Shown: in pieces, positions 1 to 6,779 of the stretch
Position numbering within the stretch: position 1 is the first letter of the stretch
Layout of the letters: each line of letters starts with the position of its first letter
Assembly: GCA_964455095.1 (NCBI GenBank)
Contig: CAYVUV010000063.1
Span: 1 to 19,543 of the forward strand
Direction: 5' to 3'
Origin: CAYVUV01 sp964455095
Lineage (GTDB): Bacteria; Desulfobacterota; Binatia; HRBIN30; CADEER01
DNA: 19,543 nt
Made by a program: the position numbers and the translations under genes
The notes under the pieces: model-generated
The model's database searches: none
Seen by the model: the letters and a program-made list of their open reading frames with translations, nothing else
Told to the model about the DNA's origin: nothing

Positions 1-2
1 CG

Positions 3-209
3 TGGTGGGGGTACTACGGGTATCTGGCGCTCTACAACGTCGCCTACATGCTCGACGACAGCATCATGGTGCTGACTGCCGTCGTGACGCTCGACCGCTT
101 CAAGCTGCAACAACGCGGCGGTCGCTGGCTGAAGCTCGTGAGCGGCGCGGTCCTGCTGGTTTTGGGGCTGACGCTGCTCCTCAGGCCCGCGTGGCTCGCC
201 CAGGGCTGA
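3..209 (+). CDS. Integral membrane protein, C-terminal fragment
   Basis: The gene enters from outside the window; only the last 68 residues and the TGA stop are visible. The frame reads Trp-Trp-Gly-Tyr-Tyr, then an amphipathic to hydrophobic stretch (LALYNVAYMLDDSIMVL), a polar loop with a basic cluster (RFKLQQRGGRWLK), and a strong last membrane helix (SGAVLLVLGLTLLLRP). Two transmembrane segments with a positively charged loop between them fit an inner-membrane protein. The pattern recalls the C-terminus of DsbD/cytochrome c biogenesis-like or glutaredoxin-linked membrane proteins, but that match is from memory and weak. It converges on the arabinofuranosidase gene, with a palindromic repeat in the gap. 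That the frame is coding is fairly sure; the function is not. Confidence 0.55.
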   Translation, partial: WWGYYGYLALYNVAYMLDDSIMVLTAVVTLDRFKLQQRGGRWLKLVSGAVLLVLGLTLLLRPAWLAQG

Positions 210-234
210 CGGCCGGCTTTCCGCAATGTTCTTG

Positions 235-418
235 GACCCCGAAGGGGTCGCATTCGCCAGCCCAGGGCAACGCCCTGGGATTCAGACGAAGCGAACGTTC
301 GAAAGCCCTGAAAGGGCGCAACTCGCCGCATGTTTCGCCCTTTCAGGGCTGGGCGTCTGAAATGCCCCACGAACCCAGGGCGTTGCCCTGGGCTGATGGA
401 TTTGACCCCTTCGGGGTC
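235..418. repeat. Nested inverted repeat made of three paired hairpins
   Basis: Each arm holds the same three short palindromes in mirrored order: GACCCCGAAGGGGTC (235-249), CCCAGGGCAACGCCCTGGG (261-279) and AGCCCTGAAAGGGCG (304-318) on the left. Their exact reverse complements lie on the right at 336-350, 374-392 and 404-418. The whole is symmetric about position 326.5-327 (paired ends sum to 653 or 654), with an unmatched centre at 319-335. The spacer CAGACG/CGTCTG is also partly conserved. The element fills the gap between convergent genes (stops at 209 and 465), so it could act as a bidirectional terminator or mRNA 3' stabiliser. The form resembles a REP/BIME or small non-autonomous mobile repeat. 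No protein is credible here. Confidence 0.85.
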
Positions 419-464
419 GTGTGGGCGTCAAATGCGACTTGTCTGCGAAGCTGGGCGGCGCCCC

Positions 465-1961
465 TCACTCGAGATCCAGTGTCACCGCGGCAAACGACAG
501 CGGCGGCAGCGAGAAGCAGGCTTGCTCATTGTCGACGAGGATCCCCCGCAGCGCGGTGCTGCGAATCACGTCGGGACGCTCGAAGGAATTGTGCGCCTTG
601 GCGTCCGCGCCCGTGACGATCTCGGCCTCGCCCGGCCGCACGATGCGTCGATCGGCGACGGCGACGCGGACCAACGCCGAGTCGTCGAGGTTGCGGTTGG
701 TGGCGAAGACGTGCAGCCGCTCGCCGTCGAGGATGGCGCTGCAGTCGATCTCGTCGACTTCGCCGTAGGTGTCGCTGCGGTAGGAGGGGCCATCGACCGC
801 GGTGCGCAGCGCGACCCCGTCGCGCCGTTTGGCGACCATCTCGAACGGGTAGAAGATCGATTGGATCAGCAGGTCGTCGCCGCGCGTCAGGATGGGTGCG
901 ATGACGTTGACGATCTGCGCCAGGTTGGCGACCTTCACGCAGTCGGCGTGGCGCAGGAAGCTGTGCAGAAAGCCGGCGACGACCAGCGCGTCTTCGAGGT
1001 TGTAGACCTCTTCGATGAGGTGGGCGGGAAACTCGCCGCCCGCGCGCGTGCCCGCGACGCTGAACGTCTTGTACCAGACGTTCCACTCGTCGAAGCTGAG
1101 GAAGATGCGCTTGGCCGACTTGCGCTTGGCCTGCGCGGCGCGAGCGACGGCATCGATCGCCTCGATCTGGCGATCGATGGCATTGGTGATGGCGAGGTAG
1201 TTGCGCGTATCGTCCGTCCAGTTGCCGACGTAGCTGTGCAAGCTGATGAAGTCCGCCTGGTCGTCCATCGCTTCGAGCACCCGCGCATCCCATTCCGCGA
1301 AGGTCGGCATCAGGATCGACGACGACCCGCAGGCAACTGTCTCGATCGCCGCGTCGACCGTGCGCATGAGACGCGCCGCGTCCCTGGCTCTGGCCGCGTA
1401 CTCCTCGGCCGAGCAGTGGCCGATCTGCCAATGCCCGTCCATCTCGTTGCCGAGACACCAGAGCTTGACGCCGTACGGCTGTGGGTGCCCGTTTGCGGCG
1501 CGCCGGTCACCGTACGCGGTGCCCGAACCGCCGTTGCAGTACTCGATCCAGTTGCGGGCCTCTTCCGCGCTGCCCGAGCCGAGGTTGATGGCGAGCATCG
1601 GTTGCCAGCCCAGCTTGCGACATAGCGACATGAACTCGTCGGTGCCGACGTGGTTCGGTTCCTGACTGTTCCAGGCCTTCTCTTCGCGCAGCGGACGCTG
1701 CTCACGCGGGCCGATGCCGTCCTCCCAGTGGTAGCCCGAGACGAAGTTCCCGCCCGGATAGCGCACGACTGAGAAGCGCAGGCGGCGCAGCGCATCGAGC
1801 ACGTCGCGGCGGAAGCCCTCCGCGTCGGCATGCCGGCTCTTCGGGTCGTACACGCCTTCGTACACAGCACGCCCCATGTGCTCGAGAAACCCGCCGAAGA
1901 TCCGCGCATCGACCGGCGCGACCCGAAAGGCCGTGTGGAGATTGATGGTGGTCGGTTGCAC
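465..1961 (-). CDS. Alpha-L-arabinofuranosidase, glycoside hydrolase family 51
   Basis: Predicted to release terminal alpha-L-arabinofuranosyl residues from arabinan or arabinoxylan oligosaccharides with a retaining mechanism. From the GTG start the protein has 498 residues, the usual GH51 size. The acid/base Glu sits in LWCLGNEMDG (Glu173) and the nucleophile Glu in FDEWNVWY (Glu292), close to the positions known for Geobacillus AbfA (175 and 294). The N-terminal FGGFLEHMGRAVYEGVYDP and VRYPGGNFVSGYHWEDG are also GH51 hallmarks; the last ~130 residues form the beta-sandwich domain. There is no signal peptide, so it should be cytoplasmic. GTG at 1961 is chosen because AAGGGG lies 7 bases upstream (1969-1974); the frame stays open to 2054, but that extension does not look like the family. 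No sugar transporter or other carbohydrate enzyme is adjacent. Confidence 0.93.
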   Translation of the reverse strand: MQPTTINLHTAFRVAPVDARIFGGFLEHMGRAVYEGVYDPKSRHADAEGFRRDVLDALRRLRFSVVRYPGGNFVSGYHWEDGIGPREQRPLREEKAWNSQEPNHVGTDEFMSLCRKLGWQPMLAINLGSGSAEEARNWIEYCNGGSGTAYGDRRAANGHPQPYGVKLWCLGNEMDGHWQIGHCSAEEYAARARDAARLMRTVDAAIETVACGSSSILMPTFAEWDARVLEAMDDQADFISLHSYVGNWTDDTRNYLAITNAIDRQIEAIDAVARAAQAKRKSAKRIFLSFDEWNVWYKTFSVAGTRAGGEFPAHLIEEVYNLEDALVVAGFLHSFLRHADCVKVANLAQIVNVIAPILTRGDDLLIQSIFYPFEMVAKRRDGVALRTAVDGPSYRSDTYGEVDEIDCSAILDGERLHVFATNRNLDDSALVRVAVADRRIVRPGEAEIVTGADAKAHNSFERPDVIRSTALRGILVDNEQACFSLPPLSFAAVTLDLE

Positions 1962-1986
1962 GAACGTTCCCCTTATTTTTTCAGGA

Positions 1987-2016
1987 GTTCCGGAACCCTC
2001 TTTCCTGCCGGCAGGA
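1987..2016. promoter_or_regulatory. Two adjacent palindromes upstream of the arabinofuranosidase (possible operator)
   Basis: GTTCCGGAAC (1987-1996) and TCCTGCCGGCAGGA (2003-2016) are perfect palindromes 6 bases apart, 26 to 55 bases upstream of the GTG start, in the divergent gap between the arabinofuranosidase and the CBS gene. Their position suits a repressor site or a structured leader. No regulator gene is nearby and no clear -10/-35 pair was found with them. Confidence 0.3.
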
Positions 2017-2120
2017 GCATGTTGGGCCGATTCGTGGTTCGCGTGCTCAGGCACTGTGAACCTCAGCCTGGCACTCGAATTGCCACACTCAACCGCAGCA
2101 ACTCAAACTCGGAGGGGGCG

Positions 2121-2591
2121 ATGAAAGTAGAACAGTTGATGAAGCGACCCGTGCGAACCTGTCAGAGCGAGGATTCGCTCGACTGGGTCGCGGAGATCAT
2201 GTGGGAGGCCGATTGCGGTTGCCTCCCGGTGGTCGACGGCGAGGAGCGCCTGGTGGCGGTGGTCACGGATCGCGATATCTGCATGGCGGCGCACTTCCAG
2301 GGCGGCCCCTTGTATGCCCTCAAGGTCAGGGGCGCGATGTCGAAGCAGGTCTTCGCCTGCCATCCGCAGGATGCGATCGCGGATGCCGAGAACATCATGC
2401 GATCGAATCAGATCCGCCGACTGCCCGTGGTCGACGAAGAGAACCGCGTGGTGGGCATCCTGAGCCTGAATGATCTCGCCCTCGAGGCGAGCGCGAGCGG
2501 CGCGAAAAAGCGCGAGCTGACGCTCACCGAGGTGGGCCGCATCCTGCAGGACGTCTGCCGCCACGGCGATCGAGACGTCGCTGCTGGCTGA
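2121..2591 (+). CDS. Tandem CBS-domain protein
   Basis: A 156-residue cytosolic protein made almost entirely of two CBS domains (about residues 6-58 and 71-122). Such stand-alone pairs form a Bateman module that binds adenine nucleotides and senses energy state or acts as a small regulator. Visible marks are LPVVDGEERLVAVVTDRDIC in the first domain and RRLPVVDEENRVVGILSLND in the second, each with the typical LPVVD...G(I/V)(V/L)(T/S)xxD pattern. The C-terminal 30 residues are charged and helical. The start has a strong Shine-Dalgarno GGAGGGGG (2111-2118). Hsp20 follows 162 bases downstream in the same direction, so a shared stress role is possible but not shown. The ligand cannot be read from the sequence. 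Confidence 0.9.
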   Translation: MKVEQLMKRPVRTCQSEDSLDWVAEIMWEADCGCLPVVDGEERLVAVVTDRDICMAAHFQGGPLYALKVRGAMSKQVFACHPQDAIADAENIMRSNQIRRLPVVDEENRVVGILSLNDLALEASASGAKKRELTLTEVGRILQDVCRHGDRDVAAG

Positions 2592-2753
2592 GCTGTTCCC
2601 GCTTCTGCGATTCGTTCCTACACTGGCGACACTTCGGAAGCGGCCGACAGTACAGGCGACTGCGCCGGCGCGCGGCGAGCGCTGGCACCGTCTTTGGAGC
2701 GAAGAGCGATGTGAGTGGAGCACTTCAACCGGCCGCCACAAGGAGGGCGAGCG

Positions 2754-3290
2754 ATGACAAAGAACGACAAAGGCAAAGGAGTGGTCGCGGTGAAGAAAGC
2801 CAACGGCGGCCAGAAGAAGGAGGTGGCGGCAGCGCCGCGTGCGTTCTCGCCGCTGCGCGCCTGGGAGCGCGAGGTGGAGCGGATGTTCGAGGACTTCCCC
2901 GCCTTGCACTGGCCGCGCCTGCGCGCGTTCGAGCCGTTCCGCTTCTCGCGTGAGCTGCGCCTCCAGCCGCCTTCCCTCGACATGTACGAGGAGAAGGGCG
3001 ACGTGATCGTCAAGGCCGAGATGCCGGGCATGACGAAGGAGGACATCGAGATCACGCTCAACGACTCGACCCTCACCCTCAAGGGCGAGAAGAACAAGAA
3101 GGAGGAGGTCAAGGAGAAGGACTACTATCGCTGTGAACGCGAGTACGGGTCGTTCCTGCGCACCGTCAAGCTGCCGACGGCGGTGAAGTCCGAAGCCGTC
3201 AAGGCAATGTTCAAGGACGGCGTGCTGGAAGTGCGCCTGCCGAAGAGCGCCGAGGCGAAGAAGAAAGAGATCAACGTCAAGGTGCAGTAG
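2754..3290 (+). CDS. Small heat shock protein, Hsp20/alpha-crystallin family
   Basis: An ATP-independent holdase that binds unfolding proteins and forms oligomers in the cytoplasm. The 178-residue protein has a Lys/Ala-rich N-terminal arm (1-30), a segment with LRAWEREVERMFEDF (34-48), and an alpha-crystallin domain from about 74 to 163. This carries the hallmark PGMTKEDIEITLND and the A-x3-D-G-V-L signature (AMFKDGVLEVRLPK). The C-terminal INVKV (173-177) is the I-x-I/V motif used for oligomer assembly. ATG 2754 is chosen because AAGGAGGG lies just upstream (2740-2747); an upstream in-frame ATG at 2715 has no ribosome site. No CIRCE-like inverted repeat is visible upstream. Confidence 0.95.
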   Translation: MTKNDKGKGVVAVKKANGGQKKEVAAAPRAFSPLRAWEREVERMFEDFPALHWPRLRAFEPFRFSRELRLQPPSLDMYEEKGDVIVKAEMPGMTKEDIEITLNDSTLTLKGEKNKKEEVKEKDYYRCEREYGSFLRTVKLPTAVKSEAVKAMFKDGVLEVRLPKSAEAKKKEINVKVQ

Positions 3291-3406
3291 GCGCCCGCGC
3301 CGCCCCCGCGCCGCGATTTTTCGCTGACCTCGTCGCCTGCATCTTCGCGTCTCGCTTGCTCGCGGTGACGGGAATGTGCTGAGGTCGCGGCGAGGAGCGG
3401 CGCGCG

Positions 3407-4648
3407 ATGCGAACCCCGAGCGATTGGCAATCGATCCACCTGACCCGGCGGCGATTTGCCGCGCTGGCGGCGGGCAGCGTCGCTTCGCTTGCGCTCCCGG
3501 CGCGCGGCCGGAGCGCGCTCGCCGTGGGCAGCACGCCGCTGCGCTACGCAGCGGGAGGGAACGCGACGCCGGTCGTGCTGGTCGGCGTGCCGCGCGGCGG
3601 CGGCGACGATGCCGTCGAGCAAGCGGTGCGGCAGGCGGCTCTCGCCGCGACCGATTTTTCGTGGCTGGCGCGCGGCGACACGGTGCTGCTCAAGCCGGTG
3701 TGCAATTCCGGCAACGATTATCCCGCTACGACCGACCCTGCGGCGCTCCGCGCCATGGCGCGGCTGCTGCGCGAACGGGGCGCCGGGAGGGTCGTCGTCG
3801 CGGACATGTCCGGCGTCGAGTTCCTGCGTTTCTCCAAGGACCGTCTATCGGGAAGCACGCGCGAGCTGATGCGGCGCAACGGGATGCTGCGCTCGATCGA
3901 GGCAGCCGGCGCCGAGATGATCGGCTTCGAGGAAGCCGGGTGGGACGGCTTCTACGACGAGCGGCCGCGCATCTCCGCGAGTTGGCGAGAACCGATCCTG
4001 CTGCCGAAGATTCTCCAGCAGGTGGATCACGTCGTGCTGATGCCGCGCTGCGCGCGCCATCTCCTGGCGGGAAGCACGCTCGGTCTGAAGGCCGCGGTGG
4101 GCTGGTGGCGACACGATTCGCGCCTCGAGTATCACCACGACGCGGCGACGTTCTCGCAGAAGACGGCGGAGTCGAACACGGTGCCGACGCTGCTCGAGAA
4201 GCAGCGCCTGGTGCTGACCAGCGCGACGAAGGTGCTGGCGACGTTCGGACCCGACCAGGGTCATGTCGTCGCGCCGGAGACCGGCCTGGTGATCGCCAGC
4301 CAATCAGTTCTGGCGCACGACATGGTCTCGCTCGCCTGGCTGCTGCACACGCGCGCGGGCGTGCCCGAAAGCTTGAAGGATGGTCTCATGGAAGACCCCA
4401 ATCAGTCGGGCCTCTTCGTCGACTTCGCCAACCGCGTAGTCAACCACTGGCTCGGCGGTTTCGGCGCCGCGCTGACGGCACAGAGGCTGCCGCGCTACGA
4501 CCTGGCGCGGGTGTGGGACGATCGCGTGCTGCACCATGCGGCGGTGGCCTTCGGCGGCGTGCCGCGCGTCGAGATCGTCGACCCCGAGCGCTCGGTGCCG
4601 CGCGGGGTTCGCGAGAGCATTGCGGGGCAGGTGGCTCTGCCTGTCTGA
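3407..4648 (+). CDS. Tat-exported DUF362 domain protein
   Basis: 413 residues. The N-terminus HLTRRRFAALAAGSVASLAL (11-30) is a twin-arginine signal followed by a short hydrophobic stretch and an Ala-rich cleavage region near 32-40, so the protein should be exported folded, perhaps with a cofactor. The body matches the DUF362 pattern as I know it: an early segment ending in DTVLLKPVCNSG, RGAGRVVVADMSG, a middle VDHVVLMPRCARH, and GSTLGLKAAVGWWRHDSR. DUF362 proteins are poorly characterised and sometimes linked with iron-sulfur domains, but no clustered cysteines are present here. The ribosome site GAGGAG (3392-3397) supports ATG 3407. It converges on the hydrolase gene with only 14 bases between stops. 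Substrate and reaction are unknown. Confidence 0.8.
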   Translation: MRTPSDWQSIHLTRRRFAALAAGSVASLALPARGRSALAVGSTPLRYAAGGNATPVVLVGVPRGGGDDAVEQAVRQAALAATDFSWLARGDTVLLKPVCNSGNDYPATTDPAALRAMARLLRERGAGRVVVADMSGVEFLRFSKDRLSGSTRELMRRNGMLRSIEAAGAEMIGFEEAGWDGFYDERPRISASWREPILLPKILQQVDHVVLMPRCARHLLAGSTLGLKAAVGWWRHDSRLEYHHDAATFSQKTAESNTVPTLLEKQRLVLTSATKVLATFGPDQGHVVAPETGLVIASQSVLAHDMVSLAWLLHTRAGVPESLKDGLMEDPNQSGLFVDFANRVVNHWLGGFGAALTAQRLPRYDLARVWDDRVLHHAAVAFGGVPRVEIVDPERSVPRGVRESIAGQVALPV

Positions 4649-4662
4649 GCGGCGACCGGGTC

Positions 4663-5313
4663 CTATGCCGTGGGTCCGATTCGATCCGCCAACCAGTGCG
4701 ACAGGTCCGTCAGGCTGCGGGCGTTGATTTCGTGCGCCATGTCGAATTCGCGGAACGTCACCGGGACGCCGAGCTGGCGCAGGCGTTCGATGGACTGGCG
4801 GCCGCGCTCGATGTCGATCATCGGGTCGACCGCGCCGTGGTGGACCAGCGTGGCCAGGTGCTTGCGCTCGGCGGGCGGCAGTGTCGAGGCGAGCTCGGCG
4901 GGCAACCACGAGCTCAGCGCGACGAGCCCAGCAAACCGCTGGGGCTCCGATAGTCCCAGCGCATAGGCCATGACACCGCCCTGACTGAACCCCATGATGA
5001 CGAGCCGGCCGCGGTCGATCGGATAGCGGCGCACGGCGTCGTCGAGGAAGCGGCGCACCGCGTCGAGCCCGGCGCGGAACGCTTGCATGTCGACCGGACC
5101 GCCGGCGGTGAGCGGAAACCAACCGAAGCCCGTGGCCTGGCCGAGCGGCACCTCGACCGGTCCCTGCGGACAGAGCACGAGGAAACGCCCGCCGGCCAGA
5201 TAGGGCGCCAAACCGAGGAGATCCAGTGCGTTGGCACCCCAACCGTGCAATGTGAGCACGGTCGGATGCGGCCCCGGCCCGACGGGCTCGTAGAGCGTGT
5301 GTAAGAGGTCCAT
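4663..5313 (-). CDS. Alpha/beta hydrolase, phospholipase/carboxylesterase type
   Basis: A 216-residue cytosolic serine hydrolase of the small carboxylesterase/acyl-protein thioesterase-like fold. The nucleophile Ser110 lies in GFSQG, Asp163 in GAVDPMI and His194 in DMAHEI, giving a complete catalytic triad. The oxyanion-hole region is LTLHGWGANALD (20-31). Length and motif spacing fit the phospholipase/carboxylesterase family (Pfam Abhydrolase_2). ATG 5313 is preferred; an upstream TTG at 5349 would add 12 residues without improving the family match. It is the last gene of a leftward unit, 58 bases after the tautomerase stop, which suggests co-transcription. The acyl substrate cannot be told. 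Confidence 0.88.
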   Translation of the reverse strand: MDLLHTLYEPVGPGPHPTVLTLHGWGANALDLLGLAPYLAGGRFLVLCPQGPVEVPLGQATGFGWFPLTAGGPVDMQAFRAGLDAVRRFLDDAVRRYPIDRGRLVIMGFSQGGVMAYALGLSEPQRFAGLVALSSWLPAELASTLPPAERKHLATLVHHGAVDPMIDIERGRQSIERLRQLGVPVTFREFDMAHEINARSLTDLSHWLADRIGPTA

Positions 5314-5371
5314 GGCGCCCAGTGAATCGCGAACTGGTTCGGCGCGCAAGCGAGCCAGCGCGCGACTGACC

Positions 5372-5881
5372 TCACGATTCGCGCAGCCGCTTGGCGAGGC
5401 TTTCGGCGATCTCTGCCCGCCGCGCCGAGGGCAGGTCGGGGTTGATGAATTGCGCCACGTCCATGGCGGAAACGGTCTGTCCGCCGGCGCCCCAGGATCC
5501 CTCGCTCAGGTCGTGGACGAGGACCCAGACGCGCAGGGGCAGCAACGGGTGGGCGTCGGCGCCGAACGCCTGCTGAAACGCCTCGGTGACGCGGCGATGG
5601 ACGGCCGTGCGGCGCGCGCCGTCGAGCAGGCCCTCGAGCACGATGACGTCGACGATGAAGTGATCGGGCGCGCCGGCCTCGGCGGCGGAGCGCAACTGGC
5701 CGGCGACCGCCCAGTCGTCGGCGGCGACCTCCTGGAACTGGATGACGGTGACCATCCGTCCGCTGTCTGTCACGGCGTCGACCTCGGTGTCGAGCACGAT
5801 ATCGGTCAGTGCGGCGGCGATCTCGCGCTTCTGTGTCCGCGCCAGCGCGCCGCGCGGGTACGTAATTCGAACCAGGGGCAT
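5372..5881 (-). CDS. Tautomerase superfamily protein with two fused 4-OT-like domains
   Basis: A 169-residue protein with Met-Pro at its start (MPLVRITYPRG). After Met removal Pro1 would be the catalytic amino-terminal proline of the 4-oxalocrotonate tautomerase superfamily. Two beta-alpha-beta units are visible: residues 2 to about 67, and about 74-140 beginning HFIVDVIVLEG. The second lacks its own proline, as in fused members such as MSAD and cis-CaaD. The closing segment VWVLVHDLSEGSWGAGG resembles the end of malonate semialdehyde decarboxylase. Substrate is unknown; enol-keto tautomerase, decarboxylase and dehalogenase are all possible. A very strong AGGAGG (5888-5893) sits 6 bases before the ATG. 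It lies between the small secreted protein and the hydrolase in a likely operon. Confidence 0.85.
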   Translation of the reverse strand: MPLVRITYPRGALARTQKREIAAALTDIVLDTEVDAVTDSGRMVTVIQFQEVAADDWAVAGQLRSAAEAGAPDHFIVDVIVLEGLLDGARRTAVHRRVTEAFQQAFGADAHPLLPLRVWVLVHDLSEGSWGAGGQTVSAMDVAQFINPDLPSARRAEIAESLAKRLRES

Positions 5882-5925
5882 CGCTTTCCTCCTGACCCGG
5901 CGAGCGAGCTCCGCCGGTTCACAGC

Positions 5926-6177
5926 TCAGCGCTTGTCGATTCGATATCGGTCCGGCGCGAACCAGTCGGGCTGCACGACGCCGCGATACTTCCCGTCCTT
6001 GTCGCGCAGATGATAGCGGTCCTTGTCGAACCAGTCGCGCTGGATGGTGACCGCATCGCGGTCGGTGTCGTGTTTGGAGTCGGCTCGTTTATCGGGCTGC
6101 ACGGGATCGGCCGCACCCAGCGCGGCCGTCGGTCCCATGAGCCACAAGGCCAAGCAGGCTGCCGTACGCAATCTCAC
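5926..6177 (-). CDS. Small secreted protein with tandem DWF/DRY motifs
   Basis: I do not recognise a named family. From GTG 6177 the protein has 83 residues. MRLRTAACLALWLMGPTAAL followed by GA is a clear signal peptide with cleavage near residue 22, so the mature ~61-residue part is exported. It is very polar and contains two copies of a motif D-W-F-x2-D-R-Y (RDWFDKDRYHLRDKDGKY and PDWFAPDRYRIDKR) about 21 residues apart, ending at the C-terminus. GTG is chosen because it begins the signal peptide, with a purine-rich AGAGGCGA just upstream and a plausible promoter (6202-6231). The tautomerase starts 44 bases downstream. A periplasmic or cell-surface role is inferred from the signal only. Confidence 0.65.
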   Translation of the reverse strand: MRLRTAACLALWLMGPTAALGAADPVQPDKRADSKHDTDRDAVTIQRDWFDKDRYHLRDKDGKYRGVVQPDWFAPDRYRIDKR

Positions 6178-6201
6178 CGTGTCGCCTCTTCTGCGGTTTT
6201 T

Positions 6202-6231
6202 AGCATAACCCAGCCGACGCGATGCCCACAA
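6202..6231 (-). promoter_or_regulatory. Putative sigma70-type promoter for the small secreted protein unit
   Basis: On the minus strand TTGTGG (6226-6231) and TATGCT (6202-6207) are 18 bases apart. Transcription would start near 6195, about 18 bases before the GTG start, leaving room for the ribosome site. Confidence 0.35.
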
Positions 6232-6319
6232 CTCGCCGGCGCTGGCGCGCCATTTGACTTTCAGGAGTCTCTTTGGGCACTGGCGCACGGGGAATCCAGC
6301 TCTCGAGAAAGGGGTTGAG

Positions 6320-6703
6320 ATGAAGGAGCCGAAGGAGTTCAAGACTCAGTTGCCGCCGATCGTTGCCTCGGCGTTCAAGCAGCGTGGCGAGCCGGTGCCC
6401 AGCGACGAGGTGGTGCATCAGCTGGTCGCCGCCGCGATCGCGCTGCTGGAGCAGGCAGCTGGGGGGCAGCCCGTGGTGTCCATGGCGCCACTGGTCGTCG
6501 TCGACAAATTGGTGTCCCAGATCGTCGCGGTCAAGCCGCACGTCGCCAAGGCCCTGAAGGACAGCGGGCAACCCGTTCCGCCCGAAGTCGTACTGCTCGA
6601 CATCTGCGCGCGGCAGGTTCTCAGCGCTGTGGCGGGCGGTGTCGGGACGCATGGGGCCGAGTTGGCGCTGCTGCTGAAGAACAGCCAGATACTGGACGGG
6701 TAG
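6320..6703 (+). CDS. Uncharacterised 127-residue protein with an internal duplication
   Basis: No family recognised. The protein has no signal peptide or charged tail and is rich in Val, Ala, Leu and Pro. Two similar segments are visible: residues 14-49 (IVASAFKQRGEPVPSDEVV, continuing to EQAAGG) and 74-107 (HVAKALKDSGQPVPPEVVL, continuing to SAVAGG). Shared features are V-A-x-A-(F/L)-K-x2-G-(E/Q)-P-V-P, a helix, then AGG, suggesting a two-repeat helical fold. A good ribosome site AAAGGGG (6308-6314) precedes the ATG by 5 bases. It diverges from the small secreted protein gene and is followed after 76 bases by the radical SAM gene, which appears to have its own promoter. Function unknown. Confidence 0.7.
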   Translation: MKEPKEFKTQLPPIVASAFKQRGEPVPSDEVVHQLVAAAIALLEQAAGGQPVVSMAPLVVVDKLVSQIVAVKPHVAKALKDSGQPVPPEVVLLDICARQVLSAVAGGVGTHGAELALLLKNSQILDG

Positions 6704-6746
6704 TCGCGCGGGCCGGACACGGCGGGCGACGCCGGGCGCGGCTTCC

Positions 6747-6755
6747 TGCTATAGT
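6747..6755 (+). promoter_or_regulatory. Putative extended -10 promoter of the radical SAM gene
   Basis: TGCTATAGT (6747-6755) is a TGn extended -10 element with TATAGT at 6750-6755. It predicts a start near 6762, 18 bases before the GTG codon. No convincing -35 is seen, which is common for extended -10 promoters. Confidence 0.4.
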
Positions 6756-6779
6756 CCCGAACGCGAGATTCTCCCCGAC

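Noticed and set aside
330..1625. 431-codon plus-strand frame opposite the arabinofuranosidase, starting inside the palindromic repeat.
   Set aside because: Shadow frame; its start lies in repeat DNA and has no ribosome site.
2683..2698. Sigma54-like sequence TGGCACC-N4-TTGGA upstream of hsp20.
   Set aside because: The nearly invariant GC of the -12 box is replaced by GG, so it does not meet the sigma54 consensus; no sigma54 activator gene is nearby.
2597..2753. CIRCE or ROSE-type heat-shock control element before hsp20.
   Set aside because: No TTAGCACTC-type inverted repeat and no convincing thermometer hairpin covering the ribosome site could be found by eye.
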